Below are positions 28,201-35,082 of a stretch of 64,000 bases of DNA, in pieces (positions within the stretch are counted from its first letter, which is position 1; each line of letters starts with the position of its first letter). This stretch comes from Streptomyces ortus (GTDB lineage Bacteria > Actinomycetota > Actinomycetes > Streptomycetales > Streptomycetaceae). The translations under genes and the position numbers were made by a program. Below the pieces are notes generated by a model. The model saw only the letters and a list, made by a program, of their open reading frames with translations, had not been told where the DNA came from and searched no databases. The DNA is taken from NCBI RefSeq assembly GCF_026341275.1, contig NZ_JAIFZO010000002.1:2333264-2397263 (forward strand). Direction: 5' to 3'.

Positions 28201-29034
28201 GGACAGGTGCTCGGTGACGTACGAGAACTCGACAACGCGGCCCTCGGGGGCCCACGCGAGCGCCATGTCGACGTCAATGCCCTCGTCCATCAGGGAGATG
28301 AGCTGCTGGTAAGGCAGCAAGATCCCATCGGCCATGTCGGCGCGAAGCGAGTGCTCGACAACCGTTTCCCACATGGCGGAACTGAAAGGCGGGTTCCCCG
28401 ATTGGTTCCACATTGGCGGCGGGGTGACGCGGGTGACCCGTGCGGCGCCTACCAGCAGCCGGTCGGTGCGCTCCTCCTGAAATGGTGAGTGCTTCAGATA
28501 GGCGAAGACCAACGAGTCACCCGGGGCGACGGGCTCGAAGAAGGCATCCAAGATGGCACGTTGGTTGCCTCCATCCATCACCCACGGCGGGTTGGAGCGC
28601 AGCGCGGCGTCAACGGCATCCTCCGCGACTTGGTTGAACAAGGGGGCTCGCTCATGGCCGACCTCCTGCGCGAAGACCTCGCGGTTCATCCAGCGGAAGG
28701 GAACCGCCTCGAAGGCGTAGCCGGGGAGCGTGACGTGAGTGTCGTGGAGCATCCCCTGTAGCGCACGGCTGTGTCGGTACGGATGTTGCTTGACGACCGT
28801 GTAGCCGAGCGGAGACATGAACGTCGCGCGCTCGCTGAGGCAGGGGAGCTGGTTCTGATCGAGGGCGTCGATCCCGGCACCGGCGTGGGCGACCTCGAAC
28901 GAGTCATCCCGGCCCTTGCCGATCGCGGTGAGCAACGTACATGACGAGTTCCCCAACGGGTCGTCGCAGATGAACTGGTCCCAGGGGCGGTCCCGCCACG
29001 GAACCCTCATCGACAGGTGTTGATTGCCAGCCAT
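25231..29034 (-). CDS. RecD-like superfamily 1 helicase with C-terminal nuclease-like domain
   Basis: This is a 1267-aa protein. The first 130 residues form a conserved-looking entry domain (MRVPWRDRPWDQFICDDPLG). An SF1B motor follows: Walker A IGPAGTGKTTLL with K640, Walker B VVIDEASM with D717-E718, GDPRQLPPIGAG, and motif V/VI VHKSQGSEF at 1026 onward with YTALTRQRD. The C-terminal 130 residues read VLPDFTI (D1160), YWEHAGM (E1174), then a lysine-rich helix, KWELKKAWY. That layout fits a PD-(D/E)xK or Vsr-like nuclease. A combined helicase-nuclease would act on DNA ends. The start is ATG 29034; no Shine-Dalgarno is visible, and ATG 29010 is possible. It stands alone on the minus strand with slightly lower GC than the core genes. 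An anti-phage or DNA-repair role is inferred from position. Confidence 0.85.
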   Translation of the reverse strand: MAGNQHLSMRVPWRDRPWDQFICDDPLGNSSCTLLTAIGKGRDDSFEVAHAGAGIDALDQNQLPCLSERATFMSPLGYTVVKQHPYRHSRALQGMLHDTHVTLPGYAFEAVPFRWMNREVFAQEVGHERAPLFNQVAEDAVDAALRSNPPWVMDGGNQRAILDAFFEPVAPGDSLVFAYLKHSPFQEERTDRLLVGAARVTRVTPPPMWNQSGNPPFSSAMWETVVEHSLRADMADGILLPYQQLISLMDEGIDVDMALAWAPEGRVVEFSYVTEHLSDDAAIEALTSLQSAADGMRELGVDLPDTGYEWLQDQIERLWQLRGPVPGLPGFLKAIGVQQPYVAARAVMAEAGDDTDPWDLLQAFFTDPSCAPSGIRAHIGALQARIWKKVTPERQAVLRLLSGFDISPAQVQMLLEGGTEVEMTAEDLLQNPYFASTCTYGSAEHVPFTTIDRALFPPTHVTWKPPVPDAVKLKDHLDRRRIEALLTDVLERQGRQGDTVVPEGETIALAIDVPLAQPPALTKTILAGLDLDHDSVNEWSEWSPLTSVSLADGTPAYKLTRFDETSSVIRDWIRTQENRDSLGRVTDARTVLDRALDRNQNVTGELDELEERARTEKAAGLSALHDAPLSVLIGPAGTGKTTLLRALVEYPGVPAGNVLLLAPTGKAKVQLETKVKLPAKTLASHLSATHRYDGETGRYLVWGDQQPRHNYALVVIDEASMLTEEMLAATLDSFTGVKRLILVGDPRQLPPIGAGRPFVDLVNKLRPDSFSGWVRVAPGYVELQVPRRQLADGSHGNRHDLELAAWFGDNTRGAGDEAIWAELAANPDLPTVRYVPWGDRTAVEALTDELKQNLVLDGDPDPARAFALTYGGVINGAYLNWQVGAGEHAEDWQILSPTRSRAFGTVELNRHIKRTYRSNDTTWAQRDTRRGNIPKPIGPELIVRGDKVMQTTNKRLNAWPKQNAMNYVANGEIGVAIGFVTPAAKTPKSQLRLSVEFSSQTGFQYSYWPTDSDDALLELAWAVTVHKSQGSEFGTTFLILPSRANVSRELMYTALTRQRDKVVILHEGTLSDLRDLAQPWHSETARRLTDLFDAPHPVALEVQGMARRFDRKLMHVSASGIPMASKNEVIIAGLLDQLAPGHWQYEGPLTGADGRVVLPDFTISASDGRTVYWEHAGMLDLPDYARKWELKKAWYADNGILPHNQGGGQNGSLIWTDDLNGADAQAWLTFASEVLGVAPAMPPGRAGDQSGPARRVAKKTAQRRPNS

Positions 29035-29372
29035 ACAGGAGGTCTATCACCTGGTACGGACACACAGTCCGGCTTTCCGACCCTCTGTGGTCTTTCACCG
29101 CGTTCGCCCGTGCGTGGTGGCGCATCCGGTGACCGCCCTCCCGGAAGAGAAGCTGCACGGCCCAGGTGGTCAACCCGATGCGGTCGCTCACTCGAGCCAG
29201 CGGCAGACGTCTCGTAGATCGATCTTCCCGCTGGCGTACCGCGTCATTACGTGGAGCTCCCCGAATCGGTCACCAAGCATATGCATGCTGTGTGCAAGCT
29301 GTCGGGAAATGATCTCCGCCTGATTGGGAAGGTCCTGGAGAACGTGCTCGTATCCCCAGCTCAGACCCACCC
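29035..29372. other. junction between the island and an interrupted transporter gene
   Basis: These 338 bp hold the start-side flank of the helicase-nuclease gene and the break point of the MMPL gene. A minus-strand open frame of 65 codons (29188-29385) is possible but has only a TTG start and no ribosome-binding site. I see no inverted repeat, tRNA or integrase that would define an attachment site. Confidence 0.45.
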
Positions 29373-30038
29373 GTGAACGGCCCAAGCGTGGCGGTGGGCG
29401 GGCGAGCCGCGGAGGCCGTCGACACGGCGGACGCGGTCCTCGGCGCCCTGCCGTGGTGCCTGTCTCTGCTGGCGGTGGGGCTCCTGGCCCTCCTCGGGGC
29501 CTTCACCCGCACTCCGGTCGCCCCGCTGAAAGCTCTGATCGTGGCCGCCGCCAGCCTCGGGGCGAGCCTCGGCGCGCTAGTCGTTCTCTTCCAGGACGGC
29601 CACGGCGGCGCCGTACTCGGCCACTTCACGGCGACGGGAACGCTGGACGCCTCGACGCTGCTGTTCGTCCTGTTCATCGCGCTCGCCCTGTCGGTGGACT
29701 ACGAGGTCTTCCTGCTCGGCCGTATCCGGGAGGAGTACGACCGCTGCGGAGACAACCGCACCTCGATCATCGAGGGCGTGGCCCGCACCGGTCGACTGAT
29801 GACGTCCGCCGCGGCAGCCGTGGCGATCTCGACCGCGGCCATGGCCACCTCCCACGTGGCCCTGCTCAAACTCATCGGCATCGGCGTCGCACTCGGCGCG
29901 GTCGTGGACGCCGTCCTGGTGCGGGGAGTTCTGGTGCCCGCCGTCATGGCGGCCCTCGGTCCGGCGAACTGGTGGGCTCCGGCCCGAATCAGGACCCCGT
30001 TGTTGATCACTACACCTGTGAAGAAGGACGGAAGCTGA
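29373..30038 (+). pseudogene. C-terminal fragment of an MMPL/RND-family membrane transporter
   Basis: About 220 residues match the last third of MMPL transporters (normally about 700 aa). The order is the VGG..A..VDT segment that precedes the second membrane block, helix LSLLAVGLLALLGAF, FQDGHGG, the conserved LSVDYEVFLLGRIREEYDR, and a closing GPANWWAP motif. The fragment starts at a GTG with no ribosome-binding site and lacks the first membrane block and both large loops. It is therefore 5'-truncated and probably non-functional. Its TGA overlaps the ATG of the type III PKS gene, so the transporter once headed that operon, perhaps exporting its product. Confidence 0.8.
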
Positions 30039-31156
30039 TGTCGATGCCTCAGGCGACACATGACCGCGGTCGGCAGTCGGTGGTCGCCGGCCCACGGGTG
30101 GCGGCGATCCGGACGGCATTCCCGCCGTATCAGTACCGGCAGGAAGAGGTCCTGGCCGCCCTGGCCCGCACGACGTTGCTGGAGTCCGAGACGGGCGCTC
30201 GGGTACTCCGCAAGATCCATGCCAGCTCGGGTGTGGAGACCCGCTCGCTGTCCCTGCCGCTGGAGAAGCTCGTCGATCTCGCCCGCCGGGAGGACTTCAC
30301 CGAGCAGAACCGCGTCTGGCTCGACATCGCCATGGACCTGGGGGAACGGGCGTTGACCGGCGCGCTGCGCTCGGCGGGCGTCCAGCCGGACGAGGTCGAC
30401 GCGGTGATCAGCACCACCGTCACGGGGCTGGCCGTGCCGTCGCTGGAGGCTCGGCTCGCCCACCGGGTCGGGCTACGACCGGACGTCAAGCGTATCCCGC
30501 TGTTCGGCAGCGGCTGTGCCGGAGGCGCCGCAGGTCTGGCCCGGCTCCACGACTACCTGCTGGCCCACCCCGGTCAAGTGGCCGTCCTCCTCGCCGTGGA
30601 ACTGTGCACGCTGGCGCACCAGCTCAAGGACGGCTCCGTGGCGAACATCGTCGCCGGCAGCCTCTTCGGGGACGGCGCTGCCGTCGTCGTGGCCTTCGGA
30701 GCCCAGCGGGACGGCCGCCCCGCCGGGCCCGAGCTGGTGGACACCCACAGCCTGCTGGTCCCCGGCACCGAGGACGTCCTCGGCTGGGAGATCGGCTCCC
30801 ACGGCTTCCGGATCCTGCTGTCGCCCGAGGTCCCGGTGCTCACGGAGAAACACCTGCCCCCGGCCGTCCAAGGGCTCCTCTCGCGGCACGCACTGTCGCC
30901 GCAACAGATCGCGAGCTGGATCATCCACGGTGGCGGACCGAAGGTCTTCACCGCCGTACAGCGGGCCCTGGACGTGCAGCCCGGCGCCTTGCGGCTCACC
31001 CGGCGCTCCGTGGCCGAGCGGGGCAACCTCTCGTCCGTCTCCGTACTGGACATCCTGCATGCGGCCATGGAAACACCGCCCCCCGCGGGCGCCCCGGGCC
31101 TGGTCGCCGCCATGGGGCCGGGGTTCGCCATCGAACTGGTCCTCCTCCGCTGGTAG
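30038..31156 (+). CDS. type III polyketide synthase
   Basis: This 372-aa chalcone-synthase-fold protein condenses an acyl starter with malonyl-CoA units to resorcinols, pyrones or phloroglucinols. The thiolase-fold triad is complete: Cys160 in FGSGCAGGAAG, His297 in WIIHGGGPKV and Asn330 in RGNLSSVSVL, with the family spacing. Length is normal (about 350-390). The start is ATG 30038, overlapping the stop of the MMPL fragment. It is followed by a fatty-acyl desaturase-like gene and an ICMT-type methyltransferase, which points to a long-chain alkyl product. This recalls the srs-type operon that pairs a type III PKS with a membrane methyltransferase. Substrate and product cannot be read from the sequence. 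Confidence 0.92.
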   Translation: MSMPQATHDRGRQSVVAGPRVAAIRTAFPPYQYRQEEVLAALARTTLLESETGARVLRKIHASSGVETRSLSLPLEKLVDLARREDFTEQNRVWLDIAMDLGERALTGALRSAGVQPDEVDAVISTTVTGLAVPSLEARLAHRVGLRPDVKRIPLFGSGCAGGAAGLARLHDYLLAHPGQVAVLLAVELCTLAHQLKDGSVANIVAGSLFGDGAAVVVAFGAQRDGRPAGPELVDTHSLLVPGTEDVLGWEIGSHGFRILLSPEVPVLTEKHLPPAVQGLLSRHALSPQQIASWIIHGGGPKVFTAVQRALDVQPGALRLTRRSVAERGNLSSVSVLDILHAAMETPPPAGAPGLVAAMGPGFAIELVLLRW

Positions 31157-31223
31157 GGGCCGCCCGCCGCCACCATCGCCAATGGGACCTACCGACCGCA
31201 CGACAAGGAAGGTGTCACGGACC

Positions 31224-32204
31224 GTGCCCGCCATCCCCGCAGACGTACGCATCCTGATCGACCTCGAACCGGTGGTCGCCGACGCTCTCGACACGCACCT
31301 GCGGACCACCGTCGACTGGTACCCGCACCAGTACGTCCCGTGGGGTCAGGGCCGTGACTACGACGGTCTCCTCGAAGGGGAGCCGTGGGACCCCTCCCAG
31401 CAGAAATTGAGGGCAGCCGCTCGGGACGGCCTTCTCTACAGTCTGCTCACCGAGGAAAACCTGCCCAGTTACCACCGGGTGATCGGGGAGATGCTGTCGC
31501 TCGACGGCCCCTGGGGTGTCTGGGTCAATCGATGGACCGTGGAGGAGGCCAGGCACGGCACCGCCATCCGTGACTACCTCGTGGTCACCCGCAGCGCCGA
31601 TCCGGTGCTTCTGGAGGACGCCCGCGCCGCGCATGTGCAGCACGGTTACGAGATCGACTACCGCGGCGACCTCATCGCCTCCCTGGTCTACGTCACCGTC
31701 CAGGAACTCGGCACCCGTGTCAGCTACCAGGGAATCCGGCGACTGTGCGACGAACCGGTGTGCGGGGCCCTGATGCAGCGCATCGCTCACGACGAGAACC
31801 GGCACATGCTCTTCTACCGGACCACCCTCCAGGCGTGTATGCGCATGCACCCCGACCGAACGCTTCAGGCGGTGGCCAGAGTCCTCAAGTCGTTCCGTCC
31901 CCCCGGCCACGCCGCCCCCGGCTTCGGCCGGCTGATCAGCTCCCTGGCCAGGTCGGGCATCCTCTCACCGGAGATCTACTACAAGGACATCGCCCTTCCC
32001 TTCGTCCGCATGCTCGGCGCCCTCGACGCCACCGGACTCGCACCGGTCGGACAGCACGCCCAGGAGGAGATCGCCGCCCACATGGAGGAATCAGCGGGCC
32101 GTGCCGGCAGATACCGCGCCCTGGCCGAACGCGTCAACCGACTCACGACCGCCCGAGACGACGATTCCGCTATCCGAGACGGCGACACTGCCGTCCGAGC
32201 GTGA
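31224..32204 (+). CDS. acyl-ACP desaturase-like di-iron protein
   Basis: This protein of about 326 aa belongs to the plant-type acyl-[ACP] desaturase/ferritin-like family (mycobacterial DesA1/DesA2 relatives). It introduces a double bond into an ACP-bound acyl chain using a di-iron centre. Ligand motifs are visible: EENLPSYHRV, EEARHG, QELGTRVSY and DENRHMLFY. No membrane segment is present. Two in-frame GTG codons (31212 and 31224) follow AAGGAAGG at 31205-31212. The second leaves workable spacing and is chosen here. It lies 67 bp after the PKS gene on the same strand. It probably tailors the acyl starter or side chain of the polyketide. Confidence 0.85.
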   Translation: MPAIPADVRILIDLEPVVADALDTHLRTTVDWYPHQYVPWGQGRDYDGLLEGEPWDPSQQKLRAAARDGLLYSLLTEENLPSYHRVIGEMLSLDGPWGVWVNRWTVEEARHGTAIRDYLVVTRSADPVLLEDARAAHVQHGYEIDYRGDLIASLVYVTVQELGTRVSYQGIRRLCDEPVCGALMQRIAHDENRHMLFYRTTLQACMRMHPDRTLQAVARVLKSFRPPGHAAPGFGRLISSLARSGILSPEIYYKDIALPFVRMLGALDATGLAPVGQHAQEEIAAHMEESAGRAGRYRALAERVNRLTTARDDDSAIRDGDTAVRA

Positions 32205-32219
32205 GAAGGGCGATCCGAC

Positions 32220-32885
32220 ATGTCCCTTGGCCGGGTGACGATTCCCGTGAGCCTGCTCGTCCTCGTCACCGCGGTGGCCGTCGTGCGCCTGGTCGAAGTG
32301 ACAACCGCCCGCCGCAACGCACGCTGGGCCATCGACCGCGGCGGTGTCGAGTACGGGCGACGCCACTACTCCGTCATGATCACCCTGCATGTCTGCCTGC
32401 TCGTGGGGACCGTCGCAGAGGTCGCTCTCACCGGACGTGCCTTCGTCCCGCTGATCGGCTGGCCGGCGCTGGCCGTCCTCATCCTCGTGCAGGCGGGCCG
32501 CGCATGGTGCATGAGGGTGCTCGGTCCCCGATGGAACACCCGGGTCATCGTCGTGCCCGGGCTACCGCTGATCACCACCGGGCCCTACCGCTGGATGCGG
32601 CACCCCAACTACCTCATCGTCCTGTTCGAAGGCGTCGCGCTGCCCCTCGTCCACACCGCATGGGTGACTGGCACGCTCTTCACCGTCGCCAACACGATGT
32701 GGCTCGTCGTCCGCGTCCGCACGGAGAACGCGGTGCTGTGGCCCGCGGTGGGACCGGCGGCTCGGGACAGTTCGGGGAACTGTCCCCCGACCTCGTCGAC
32801 GGGCCCCCGAAGTGGCGTGCCACTCCTCACAGAGGCTTCGCGTAGCAGCGGCTGTCCTCGTGGAAGCGGTAGTGGCCGAACTTGA
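32220..32885 (+). CDS. ICMT-family membrane methyltransferase
   Basis: This 221-aa integral membrane protein has helices at roughly 5-24, 50-70 and 75-95 and a paired C-terminal membrane region. The isoprenylcysteine-carboxyl-methyltransferase core LITTGPYRWMRHPNY (about 119-133) binds SAM. Members next to type III PKS genes, such as SrsB, O-methylate the phenolic lipid. It lies 15 bp after the desaturase-like gene. The last 50 residues, after VRVRTENAVLW, are Ser/Gly/Pro-rich, unlike the family. The reading frame runs 59 bp into the converging GNAT gene, which suggests the natural 3' end was lost or frameshifted at the cassette edge. Confidence 0.8.
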   Translation: MSLGRVTIPVSLLVLVTAVAVVRLVEVTTARRNARWAIDRGGVEYGRRHYSVMITLHVCLLVGTVAEVALTGRAFVPLIGWPALAVLILVQAGRAWCMRVLGPRWNTRVIVVPGLPLITTGPYRWMRHPNYLIVLFEGVALPLVHTAWVTGTLFTVANTMWLVVRVRTENAVLWPAVGPAARDSSGNCPPTSSTGPRSGVPLLTEASRSSGCPRGSGSGRT

Positions 32886-33312
32886 CGCAGGGCTCGTAGC
32901 CGCTGGACGCGTACAGGGCGATGGCCTCCGGCTGCTTGTTGCCGGTCTCCAGGACCATGCGGGTGCGGCCCGCCGCCCGCGCGTCCGCCTCCAGGGCGCC
33001 GAGGATGCGGCGGGCGAGGCCGTGGCCGCGGGCCTGAGCGATCACGAACATGCGCTTGAGCTCGGCGTCGCCGTCCGAGTAGCCCTCGTCGTTCTCGTCC
33101 TGGCTGCGCCAGCCGCCGGTGGCCACGGGCCGGTCCGCGGCGTCGTACGCGATCAGGTAGAGGCCGAGCGGCGGCTCGAACATCGACGGGTCGAGCGGGG
33201 TGACATCGCCCTCGTCCCCGTAGCGCACGGCGTACTCGGCCTGCACCTCGTCGTTGAGCTTGACGGCGTCGGGGTGGTCGAAGGCGACCCGGCGTATATC
33301 CATGCCAAGCAT
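32827..33312 (-). CDS. GNAT-family N-acetyltransferase
   Basis: This 161-aa single GNAT domain transfers an acetyl group from acetyl-CoA to an unknown amine. The acetyl-CoA loop is the Q-A-R-G-H-G-L-A stretch followed by a helix with RRILGALEADARAAG. Then come MVLETGNKQPEAIALY and a final YEPCVKFGHYRF, typical of small Streptomyces GNATs. The start is given at ATG 33312 with a weak GAAG upstream; ATG 33303 is also plausible and fits homologous N-termini better. It is the first gene of the core-like segment and overlaps tail-to-tail with the methyltransferase. Confidence 0.85.
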   Translation of the reverse strand: MLGMDIRRVAFDHPDAVKLNDEVQAEYAVRYGDEGDVTPLDPSMFEPPLGLYLIAYDAADRPVATGGWRSQDENDEGYSDGDAELKRMFVIAQARGHGLARRILGALEADARAAGRTRMVLETGNKQPEAIALYASSGYEPCVKFGHYRFHEDSRCYAKPL

Positions 33313-33383
33313 CGTACTTCTATGCAGTAGGCGGTTATGGAGGGGTGCGTGGTGCTCGTCCAGCGTGCCGGTATCGTGCCCGG

Positions 33384-34205
33384 GTGCTCACTGTGACCTC
33401 TGTGAATGTAAACGGGCTCCGGGCCGCCGCCAAAAAGGGTTTCGTGGAGTGGCTGGCGGAGACGTCCGCCGACGTCCTGTGCCTCCAGGAGGTACGGGCC
33501 GAGCCCGAGCAGCTCCCGGAGGGCGTACGGCAGCCCGAGGGGTGGCACGTCGTGCACGCGCCCGCCGCCGCGAAGGGGCGGGCCGGTGTCTCCCTCTACA
33601 CGCGCCGCGAGCCCGACCGCGTCCAGGTCGGCTTCGGGTCGGCCGAGTTCGACGGCAGCGGGCGCTATGTCGAGGCCGACCTGCCCGGGGTCACCGTCGC
33701 CAGTCTGTACCTGCCCTCGGGCGAGGTCGGGACCGAGCGGCAGGACGAGAAGATCCGGTTCATGGACGAGTTCCTCACCTATCTGAAGGGACTGCGCACG
33801 CGGGCCGCCGCAGAGGGGCGCGAGGTCGTCGTGTGCGGCGACTGGAACATCGCCCACCAGCCGGCCGACCTCAAGAACTGGCGGGCCAACCAGAAGAGTT
33901 CCGGCTTCCTGCCGGAGGAGCGGAAGTGGCTGGGGAAGGTCCTCACCGACGCGGAGGGCGGCGGCGCCGACGGGGCCGGGTACGTCGATGTCGTACGCGC
34001 GCTGCATCCCGACGTGGACGGGCCGTACTCGTGGTGGTCGTACCGGGGACGGGCCTTCGACAACGACTCGGGGTGGCGGATCGACTACCACGTCGCCACG
34101 CCCGGACTCGCGGCCCGGGCCGTCAAGGGGTTCGTGGAGCGGGCGGCGACGCACGGGGAGCGCTGGTCGGACCACGCGCCGGTGACCGTGGTCTACGACC
34201 GGTGA
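33384..34205 (+). CDS. xthA: exodeoxyribonuclease III (AP endonuclease)
   Basis: This 273-aa enzyme cleaves abasic sites and degrades DNA 3'-5' in base excision repair. Endonuclease/exonuclease/phosphatase-fold motifs are present: VNVNGLRAA at the N-terminus, LCLQEVRAEPEQL (metal-binding Glu), CGDWNIAHQPADLKNW (catalytic Asp/Asn), and the C-terminal WRIDYHV and WSDHAPV (catalytic Asp-His). The start is GTG 33384; earlier in-frame codons lie before the family N-terminus. It diverges from the GNAT gene. Confidence 0.93.
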   Translation: MLTVTSVNVNGLRAAAKKGFVEWLAETSADVLCLQEVRAEPEQLPEGVRQPEGWHVVHAPAAAKGRAGVSLYTRREPDRVQVGFGSAEFDGSGRYVEADLPGVTVASLYLPSGEVGTERQDEKIRFMDEFLTYLKGLRTRAAAEGREVVVCGDWNIAHQPADLKNWRANQKSSGFLPEERKWLGKVLTDAEGGGADGAGYVDVVRALHPDVDGPYSWWSYRGRAFDNDSGWRIDYHVATPGLAARAVKGFVERAATHGERWSDHAPVTVVYDR

Positions 34206-34257
34206 CCTGTCGGCAGTTGATGTGCGACCGGTGACCGGCGGGACCCGTTTCTGAGGT

Positions 34258-34905
34258 TCACGGCCGCTTCCGCAGCCGTCGGTCCAGTGCCATCGAGAGT
34301 TCCGCCTCCACCACGCTCTTCGCCAGGGGGCGCAGGCGTTGGAGGTCTTCCGGGGTGCGGTCCGTGGTGAGGACCAGGTCGGTGAACAGCTCGGCCAGCG
34401 CGTCGGCGTGTTCGCGTACGCGCAGGGCCGCCGCGAGGATGTCCGCGAGCGGGATGCCCTCGCGGACGAGCGCCGCCGAGGTGTCCAGGAGCCGGCGGCT
34501 GATGTGGACGATGTCCGTGCCGTCGGTGGCGAGGTAGCCGAGGTCCAGGGACGCGGCGAGGTTCTCCGGGGTCGCCTGGCCCGCGAAGACGTCGGCCAGT
34601 TCCTCGGGGGAGAGGCGGACCGGGGTCTCCTCCGTGGGTACGCCGAGCCCCAGCAGTTCACCCACGTCACGGCCGTGGTCGAACGCCTCGGCCAGTTCCG
34701 CGATGCCGTTGAGGGTGTGGCCGCGCTCCAGGAGGGCGGCGATCGTGCGCAGCCGGGCGAGGTGGTCCTCGTCGTACCAGGCGATGCGGCCCTCGCGGCG
34801 CGGTGGCGGGATCAGCTTCCGCTCGCGGTAGAAGCGCAGCGTGCGCACGGTGATGCCGGCCTCCTGGGCCAGCTCCTCCATTCGGTACTCCCGCTTGTCC
34901 GCCAC
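34258..34905 (-). CDS. MerR-family transcriptional regulator
   Basis: This 215-aa protein has a winged helix at residues 8-75: YRMEELAQEAGITVRTLRFY, the wing R-E-G-R-I-A-W-Y, and LARLRTIAALLERGHTLNGI. A helical effector region follows, without the cysteine pattern of metal sensors. It diverges from the monooxygenase operon at 35083. A perfect palindrome at 35025-35044 and four 12-bp tandem repeats directly before its start are candidate control sites. It probably activates or represses the divergent operon in response to an organic effector. Confidence 0.9.
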   Translation of the reverse strand: MADKREYRMEELAQEAGITVRTLRFYRERKLIPPPRREGRIAWYDEDHLARLRTIAALLERGHTLNGIAELAEAFDHGRDVGELLGLGVPTEETPVRLSPEELADVFAGQATPENLAASLDLGYLATDGTDIVHISRRLLDTSAALVREGIPLADILAAALRVREHADALAELFTDLVLTTDRTPEDLQRLRPLAKSVVEAELSMALDRRLRKRP

Positions 34906-34918
34906 ATCGGCACCCTAT

Positions 34919-34966
34919 GTCGTACCGCCGGTCGTACCGCCAGTCGTGGCGCTGGTCGTACCGTCG
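34919..34966. repeat. four 12-bp tandem repeats before the merR-type gene
   Basis: GTCGTACCGCCG is followed by GTCGTACCGCCA, GTCGTGGCGCTG and GTCGTACCGTCG with no spacing, beginning 14 bp upstream of the MerR start codon. The array is in the regulator's 5' leader, so it could affect its expression or be a slippage product. Confidence 0.8.
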
Positions 34967-35024
34967 GTAACTTTCCTGCGCGCAACCCCTACCCATGAGT
35001 ACGGAGCTGTTCTAGTCTCCCATT

Positions 35025-35044
35025 GCGCCAGTGTTCACTGGCGC
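35025..35044. promoter_or_regulatory. perfect 20-bp inverted repeat, probable MerR operator
   Basis: GCGCCAGTG-TT-CACTGGCGC is a perfect 9-2-9 palindrome in the 177-bp divergent region, centred 48 bp before the monooxygenase start. MerR regulators bind such dyads between or near -35 and -10. A TAGTCT hexamer lies just upstream at 35012. The link to this MerR is inference from position. Confidence 0.65.
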
Positions 35045-35082
35045 GGTCGTATGTGGCACGGACGCGGCATGGAGGCATCGGG

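Noticed and set aside
29188..29385. 65-codon minus-strand open frame in the junction region
   Set aside because: TTG start, no ribosome-binding site, no recognisable domain, and it overlaps the start of the MMPL fragment.
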